From: Pseudomonas sp. GL-B-19
GTDB taxonomy: Bacteria > Pseudomonadota > Gammaproteobacteria > Pseudomonadales > Pseudomonadaceae
Assembly: GCF_019956415.1 (NCBI RefSeq)
Contig: NZ_JAHBDK010000097.1
Span: 62,001-126,000, forward strand
Length of the DNA stretch: 64,000 bases
Reading direction: 5' to 3'
Shown piece by piece: positions 59,851 through 64,000 of this stretch (the first letter of the stretch is position 1; each line of letters begins with the position of its first letter). The translations under genes were made by a program, and so were the position numbers. A model generated the notes under the pieces. The model was not told the origin of the DNA. It made no database searches and saw only the letters and a program-made list of their open reading frames with translations.

Positions 59851-60756
59851 ATGTCAGACACCCGGAAACTCATCGCCGTTGTCGGTGCCACCGGTCATCA
59901 GGGCGGCGCAGTTGTGCGTGCGTTGCAGGCGAACGGTCAATTCAAGGTCCGTGCATTGACGCGCAATCCGGCGGAACATCCGCAGTTGGCGGACGAAGTC
60001 GTGCTGGCGGATCTGACGCATCCGCAAACCCTGGAAGCCGCGTTTGCCGGGGTACACGGGGTGTTTCTGGTCACCAATTTCTGGGAGCCTGGCACGGACG
60101 AGCACACCCAGGCACTCGCGGCTATCCACGCGGCGAAAGCTGCCGGCGTTCAACACTTCATCTGGTCGACGTTGCCGAACGTGGAGTCGATCAGCCAAGG
60201 TAAGCTCGATGTCCCGCATTTCACCAACAAGGCAAAAATCGACCAAATCGTGAGTGAAGCCGGATTCGCGCACCACACCTTCGTGATCGCGCCGTTCTTC
60301 TACCAGAATCTGCTCGGCGTAATGGCTCCGACTCAACAAGCCGATGGAACCATTGGCTGGGCGATGCCGATCGACCCGCAGCAGCGCGTTATTCACATGG
60401 GCGACATCACCGAGCTTGGCCACGTCGTTGTCGGGGCATTCACGCAGCCTGAACTCGCCGGTAACGGCGAATATCTGCCGATGGTCGGTGACTTCCTGAG
60501 CTTCAACGAGGTAATTACCGAGTTGAATCGGCTGGGGCACCATTTCTCGTTCAAGCACGTCCCGCAAGAAGTTTTTGCCGGCTGGTTCCCGGGGGCCGGG
60601 GAAGTCGCGCAAATGCTCGCCTACTTCGAGGCCCATACCTACCTCGGTGCGGATTCGCCCGATGCCATCGCGCTGGCCAACCGAGTCGCCGGCCGACAGC
60701 CGACGAAATTTGCCGCGTGGGCCCGGGAGAACTTCGAAATTCCGGCGTCCGCCTGA
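59851..60756 (+). CDS. NmrA-like NAD(P)-binding protein
   Basis: A 301-residue atypical SDR with the glycine motif VVGATGHQGGAVVRAL (10-25) and the NmrA/HSCARG-like segments LVTNFWEPG and HFIWSTLPNVE. Such proteins bind NADP and act as redox sensors or as quinone/isoflavone-type reductases. ATG 59851 is preferred; ACAGGA stands 11 bases upstream. The promoter is a copy of the LysR-pirin control region, so the gene is probably controlled by the LysR regulator coded next to it in opposite orientation. Confidence 0.87.
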   Translation: MSDTRKLIAVVGATGHQGGAVVRALQANGQFKVRALTRNPAEHPQLADEVVLADLTHPQTLEAAFAGVHGVFLVTNFWEPGTDEHTQALAAIHAAKAAGVQHFIWSTLPNVESISQGKLDVPHFTNKAKIDQIVSEAGFAHHTFVIAPFFYQNLLGVMAPTQQADGTIGWAMPIDPQQRVIHMGDITELGHVVVGAFTQPELAGNGEYLPMVGDFLSFNEVITELNRLGHHFSFKHVPQEVFAGWFPGAGEVAQMLAYFEAHTYLGADSPDAIALANRVAGRQPTKFAAWARENFEIPASA

Positions 60757-60774
60757 CGCAACAATCGCCACTCG

Positions 60775-61686
60775 CTATCGATACCCTTGCGGCGTGTCTG
60801 GCGCATTCATCTTCTGGATCACCAGCCCGATGAACGCCGACACGGCAAGTGGCAGCTGCCGGCGGCTCGGGTACAGCACGTTCAGTCCATAGCCTTTGGG
60901 CTGGTATTGCGGCAGCACCGGGACGAGCACGCCGGCCTCTACTTCAAGCCTGGCCATCACGGGCGGCAGCAGCGCGATGCCCAGCCCGGCCGCGGCAGCC
61001 TTGCGCAGGGCCTGGGCGGTATTGCCGCTGAAGCGCCCGGCAACTTGCACTTCTTCCTCGCCATCGGGACCGACCAAACGCCATGTGGCGTGGCCGCCGG
61101 GTTGCGCGGAGATCACGCAGTCGTGGCTCGCCAGATCCTGCAACGTGCGGGGTGAACCACGCTCCGCGATGTAGGCGGGGCTGGCCACCATCCCGACGCT
61201 AAGCGGGGCAAGGATCTGACGGCCGACATAGCCCGAGTCGCGCAATGGCCCACCGCGAAAGGCGACGTCGATCTGCTCTGCGATCAGATCGGCCTTCGCA
61301 TCGCTGAGCACGAAATCGAGTCGCACACGCGGATGCGCGGCCAGAAACCCGGTGACCCATTCCATCAGGAAAAAGTCGAAAAAGTCGGCCGGAGCTGCCA
61401 CGCGCACCAGCCCACTGGGCTCGTTGCTGCCCGTCATCAACGCCTGTCCCGCTTCGAGCAGGCCATCGACGGCACCCACGCATCGCTCGTGAAAGCCTTG
61501 GCCGGCACTGGTGAGCGTGAGCTTGCGAGTGGAGCGTTGCAGCAGCCGCGTGCCGAGTTGCGCTTCGAGCTGCTGGATGCGGCGACTCACGGTATTGGCT
61601 GGCATGCCCAGCCGCCGTGCCGCTTCGGCAAAGCTGCCGCAGCGTACAACCTGCACAAACATGGCGATGTCATTGAGGTCGATCAT
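60775..61686 (-). CDS. LysR-family transcriptional regulator
   Basis: A 303-residue LysR protein: winged helix at 1-60 (MFVQVVRCGSFAEAARRLGM, PANTVSRRIQQLEAQLGTRL) and a periplasmic-binding-like effector domain to the end. ATG 61686 fits the family start MIDLNDIAMFVQVV. It is transcribed away from the pirin gene and converges with the NmrA-like gene. The start codon lies within the operator region that is duplicated before the NmrA-like gene, so it probably regulates itself and both neighbours. Confidence 0.91.
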   Translation of the reverse strand: MIDLNDIAMFVQVVRCGSFAEAARRLGMPANTVSRRIQQLEAQLGTRLLQRSTRKLTLTSAGQGFHERCVGAVDGLLEAGQALMTGSNEPSGLVRVAAPADFFDFFLMEWVTGFLAAHPRVRLDFVLSDAKADLIAEQIDVAFRGGPLRDSGYVGRQILAPLSVGMVASPAYIAERGSPRTLQDLASHDCVISAQPGGHATWRLVGPDGEEEVQVAGRFSGNTAQALRKAAAAGLGIALLPPVMARLEVEAGVLVPVLPQYQPKGYGLNVLYPSRRQLPLAVSAFIGLVIQKMNAPDTPQGYR

Positions 61687-61780
61687 AACGGGACATTCCT
61701 GCCGTTGGTGGACGAGTGCAATCCAATTGTATCGACTAATCAAGTAATCGCCCGGGCCTTATTGTTTGAGGCATCGGCCC
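61681..61780. promoter_or_regulatory. Divergent LysR/pirin control region
   Basis: Counterpart of 59701-59800. The candidate LysR dyad TTGTATCGACTAATCAA lies at 61727-61743, centred about 50 bp from the LysR start and about 80 bp before the pirin ATG. Confidence 0.65.
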
Positions 61781-61814
61781 TACAGCCTCCCAACTTCGCA
61801 CGGCAGGTTTACCC

Positions 61815-62720
61815 ATGGCCCTACTACAAACTCAAATCGGTACTCGCTCTGACCGCGAAACCATCACCGACCGCGCAATTAGCTACCGCACCACCGGTAG
61901 CAGGCATGGCTCTATTGTCCGGTTGATGAGCCCTTCCGATCTGGGCCACCTGATCAAGCCTTTTGTGTTCCTCGACCTGTTTGAAGGTGAGAGCTCATTC
62001 ATCAACGGCATGCCAATGCACCCGCACTCGGGCATCGCCACCGTCACCGTTATTACCGAAGGCAATTTGCGCTTCGAAGATGCTGATTCGGGCAAGGGGA
62101 TGATTGACTATGGCGGTGTCGAATGGATGCGGGCCGGAGGTGGCGTGTGGCACGGCAAGGAAATGTCGGTCGGTACATCGAAGCGGATTCAGGGGTTTCA
62201 ACTGTGGGTGGCACTCCCACCGGCGTTGGAAAACGCCAGCGTCGACAGCCAATACCTCGAGTCGAGGGTGATGCCAGAAGTGGGGCCGGCGCGTGTGATT
62301 CTCGGATCGTATCAAGGGGTTCAAAGCCCGGTCCGCGCTCCCGCCGGGATGAACTACCTGCTGGTCACGCTGCCCGCCGGGGAATCCTGGACCTATATTC
62401 CACCCAATGGACACGAGTCATTGTGGTTGAGTGTCAGCCGCGGAACCCTTTCCGTTCCCGGTGTGGTCATGGCGGGAGAAATGGTCATCTTCGAGCCAGG
62501 TAACGGTGCTGTTACGCTCAAGGCCATGCACAAGGATACGGTCTTCGTGATCGGCTCGGCAGAACCTCATCCCTACGATCTGGCTCTGGGGAACTACTCG
62601 GTGCACACCAACCCGCACGCCTTGCGGTCGGGGGAGGCGAAAATTGCCGAGATTGGCGCCCGGCTGCGTGAATACCTGAAAAAGTCAAACGGGTCAGCCA
62701 GCGTACCGGTTTTCAAGTGA
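61815..62720 (+). CDS. Pirin-family protein (probable quercetin dioxygenase-like cupin)
   Basis: A 301-residue bicupin with the pirin metal site MPMHPHSGIATVTVITEG and GGVEWMRAGGGVWHGKE. Pirins bind iron; bacterial members act as quercetinases or redox-linked regulators. The partner genes (LysR, NmrA-like, WrbA) suggest a quinone or flavonoid stress response. A 354-bp gap follows in which I see no gene. Confidence 0.9.
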   Translation: MALLQTQIGTRSDRETITDRAISYRTTGSRHGSIVRLMSPSDLGHLIKPFVFLDLFEGESSFINGMPMHPHSGIATVTVITEGNLRFEDADSGKGMIDYGGVEWMRAGGGVWHGKEMSVGTSKRIQGFQLWVALPPALENASVDSQYLESRVMPEVGPARVILGSYQGVQSPVRAPAGMNYLLVTLPAGESWTYIPPNGHESLWLSVSRGTLSVPGVVMAGEMVIFEPGNGAVTLKAMHKDTVFVIGSAEPHPYDLALGNYSVHTNPHALRSGEAKIAEIGARLREYLKKSNGSASVPVFK

Positions 62721-63074
62721 CCCACTGAAACTCTGATGCTTTTGCTGTTGGTCGATTTCAGCCTGTCGCGAAGGGCTATAAACGACCCATAGCCGACGCT
62801 CACCGAATGAATGACTCAATTGGAGGCCAAACGGTTTCATAGCATCGCATTGGACATCACGCTTGAAGGGCGATGGCTACGATCCTGCTCAGAAGCGCCA
62901 TGCCATGTCTGACGGCAGGCAAACTACTGAGCTGCTAGTGTTAGTCAGCACGCCGTCAAAGTCTCAGCAGTCTCATGGGGCATCCGGCGCTATGCCTACG
63001 CTGTTGTCCATCGACGGCGGGGTAATCCAAGGTGTTTCAAACCGATCGAATGGTTCTGAACCGAGGAAAAAATC

Positions 63075-63677
63075 ATGGCGAAGGTACTTGTTCTCTATTA
63101 CTCAATGTACGGTCACCTCGAAACGATGGCTGGCGCAGTGGCCGAAGGCGCACGATCCGTACCCGGTACCGATGTGACGCTCAAGCGTGTCGCCGAAACC
63201 ATCCCGGCCGAACAGGCAGCTGCCATCGGCGTCAAACTCGACCAGAAGGCACCGGTGGCGACACCTGACGAGCTTGGCAATTACGATGCCATCATCTTTG
63301 GTACACCGACGCGCTTTGGCAATATGGCGGGACAGATGCGTACGTTTCTCGACCAGACCGGCGGACTGTGGATGAGCGGCGCGCTGGTCGGGAAAATCGG
63401 CAGTGTCTTTGCGTCGACCGGCACCCAGCACGGTGGCCAGGAAACCACTATTACGTCGTTCCACAGCACACTCCTGCATCAGGGAATGGTCATCGTGGGT
63501 GTGCCTTACACCTGTGCAGGGCTGACCAACATGAGCGAGATCACCGGCGGTACGCCCTATGGCGCGACCACCCTGGCAGGTGCCGACGGAAAACGACAAC
63601 CGTCACAGAATGAACTGGATATTGCGCGCTTCCAGGGTAAGCACGTCGCTGAGCTTGCAAAAAAGCTCGCCGGTTAA
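63075..63677 (+). CDS. wrbA: NAD(P)H:quinone oxidoreductase WrbA
   Basis: A 200-residue flavodoxin-like FMN protein: LVLYYSMYGHLETMA (phosphate loop), PTRFGNMAGQMRTFLDQTGGLW and GTQHGGQETTITSFHSTLLH HGMV-type segments typical of type IV NQO. It reduces quinones in two-electron steps. AGGAAAAA precedes the ATG. It fits the redox theme of the LysR-NmrA-pirin genes but has a separate leader. Confidence 0.93.
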   Translation: MAKVLVLYYSMYGHLETMAGAVAEGARSVPGTDVTLKRVAETIPAEQAAAIGVKLDQKAPVATPDELGNYDAIIFGTPTRFGNMAGQMRTFLDQTGGLWMSGALVGKIGSVFASTGTQHGGQETTITSFHSTLLHQGMVIVGVPYTCAGLTNMSEITGGTPYGATTLAGADGKRQPSQNELDIARFQGKHVAELAKKLAG

Positions 63678-63795
63678 TCCGTGATGGACTAGCACTTTCA
63701 AATGATTGGTGCGACGGTTGGCAAACAAAAAAGCACACAGCGCGGCTGCGCTGCACCAGACGCCGTGACCACCTGCGCTATCAAAGCAGGCATCG

Positions 63796-63842
63796 TTCTG
63801 GGTGCTCCGGCCTGAAGGTTCGCTGGTGCGGGCCTTTTTTTT
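63796..63842 (+). terminator. Possible intrinsic terminator after wrbA
   Basis: A GC-rich segment with CCGGCC and CGGGCC ends in eight Ts (about 63833-63841). The stem is short and irregular, so the call is weak. Confidence 0.35.
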
Positions 63843-63857
63843 GGTAATTCACATCAC

Positions 63858-64000
63858 TCAATGCTCATGGGCATGCGAATGGATGGTGAGGGCACCAGGA
63901 ACCTTGGTGCGTTCGAGCCCCCCACGTTCCAGCCACCGGAGGGTCTGCTCATAGGCACGCTGCAGCAAAGACTCGGTCTGGTCAAAGTTGAAAACCGAGA
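63858..64000 (-). CDS. C-terminal end of an unidentified protein (cut by window edge)
   Basis: On the minus strand a frame is open from the window edge to TGA at 63858-63860 and gives about 46 residues, ending LTIHSHAHEH, a histidine-rich tail, after RAYEQTLRWLERGGLERTK. The codon bias fits a real gene. I do not recognise the family from this piece. Confidence 0.5.
   Translation of the reverse strand, partial: SVFNFDQTESLLQRAYEQTLRWLERGGLERTKVPGALTIHSHAHEH

Noticed and set aside
62863..63177. 104-codon frame before wrbA
   Set aside because: No RBS, low-complexity translation, overlaps the start of wrbA; the gap appears non-coding.

Overview
The window looks like a chromosomal segment of a high-GC Pseudomonas, probably of the fluorescens/putida type. 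Evidence for this is the many short REP-like palindromes of the GGGAGCGAGCCTGCTCGC type, a REP-associated transposase, and GC-rich codon use. About 58 of the 64 kb (positions 1 to about 58,212) is one nearly continuous catabolic island for steroids, most likely bile-acid-like compounds. I base this on recognisable homologues of the actinobacterial/Comamonas steroid pathway: KshA/KshB (9-alpha-hydroxylation), HsaA, HsaC, HsaD and HsaE/F/G (A/B-ring degradation by meta-cleavage), FadD3, IpdA, IpdB, IpdC, IpdF, EchA20, a FadE30-like dehydrogenase and a FadA6-like thiolase (HIP, C/D-ring degradation). Side-chain functions are also present: paired acyl-CoA dehydrogenases, CoA ligases, a DUF35-MaoC fusion and an Ltp2-type aldolase.

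Layout. 1-6.2 kb: three acyl-CoA dehydrogenases, an acyl-CoA ligase and a DUF1329 protein. 6.2-7.2 kb: a RAYT transposase inside REP arrays. 7.2-9.0 kb (minus strand): MFS transporter and SnoaL-like protein. 9.5-17.5 kb: old-yellow-enzyme, FATP-type CoA ligase, metallo-beta-lactamase-fold protein, DUF1302 outer-membrane protein, Ltp2-like aldolase and DUF35-MaoC protein. 17.8-22.6 kb: YCF48 protein, RND/MMPL exporter and LuxR regulator 1. 23.0-24.6 kb: HsdA-like 3-alpha-HSD and a second SDR. 24.7-28.3 kb (minus): a 7-alpha-HSD-like SDR followed by hsaE, hsaG and hsaF. 28.6-35.5 kb: hsaA, kshB, fadD3, a second DUF1302 protein and an Fe-S/flavin reductase. 35.6-36.5 kb (minus): hsaD. 36.7-38.9 kb: two SDRs and a SnoaL-like protein. 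39.2-41.6 kb (minus): an acyl-CoA dehydrogenase pair. 41.8-51.6 kb: the hsaC-ipdA-ipdB-ipdC-echA20-fadE30-fadA6 operon. 51.8-55.5 kb: ipdF, MaoC, thiolase and LuxR regulator 2. 55.6-58.2 kb: DUF1329 protein 2 and kshA.

The most striking non-coding signal is an 18-bp element, consensus TAGTC-N5-GGACGATG. I found 15 copies by eye. They lie upstream of nearly every transcription unit of the island, back to back in all four of its divergent promoter regions, and usually about 55-75 bp before the start codon. Several copies have a plausible -10 hexamer 20-21 nt downstream, which would centre the element near -42, as expected for an activator. The two paralogous LuxR-family regulators encoded in the island are the obvious candidate readers (inference; Comamonas TesR/TeiR is a LuxR-type steroid activator). 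Two motif-driven minus-strand operons carry an intrinsic terminator right after their first gene.

Right of 58.2 kb the content changes to an AT-richer gap, a thymidylate-kinase-like gene, an NmrA-like gene, a LysR regulator with a pirin gene, wrbA, and the end of an unidentified gene. The NmrA and pirin promoters share a colinear, duplicated operator region that also covers the LysR start. I did not find a 3-ketosteroid Delta1-dehydrogenase (KstD), a separate 3-HSA hydroxylase flavin reductase (HsaB/TesA1), tRNAs, rRNAs or CRISPR arrays in the window.
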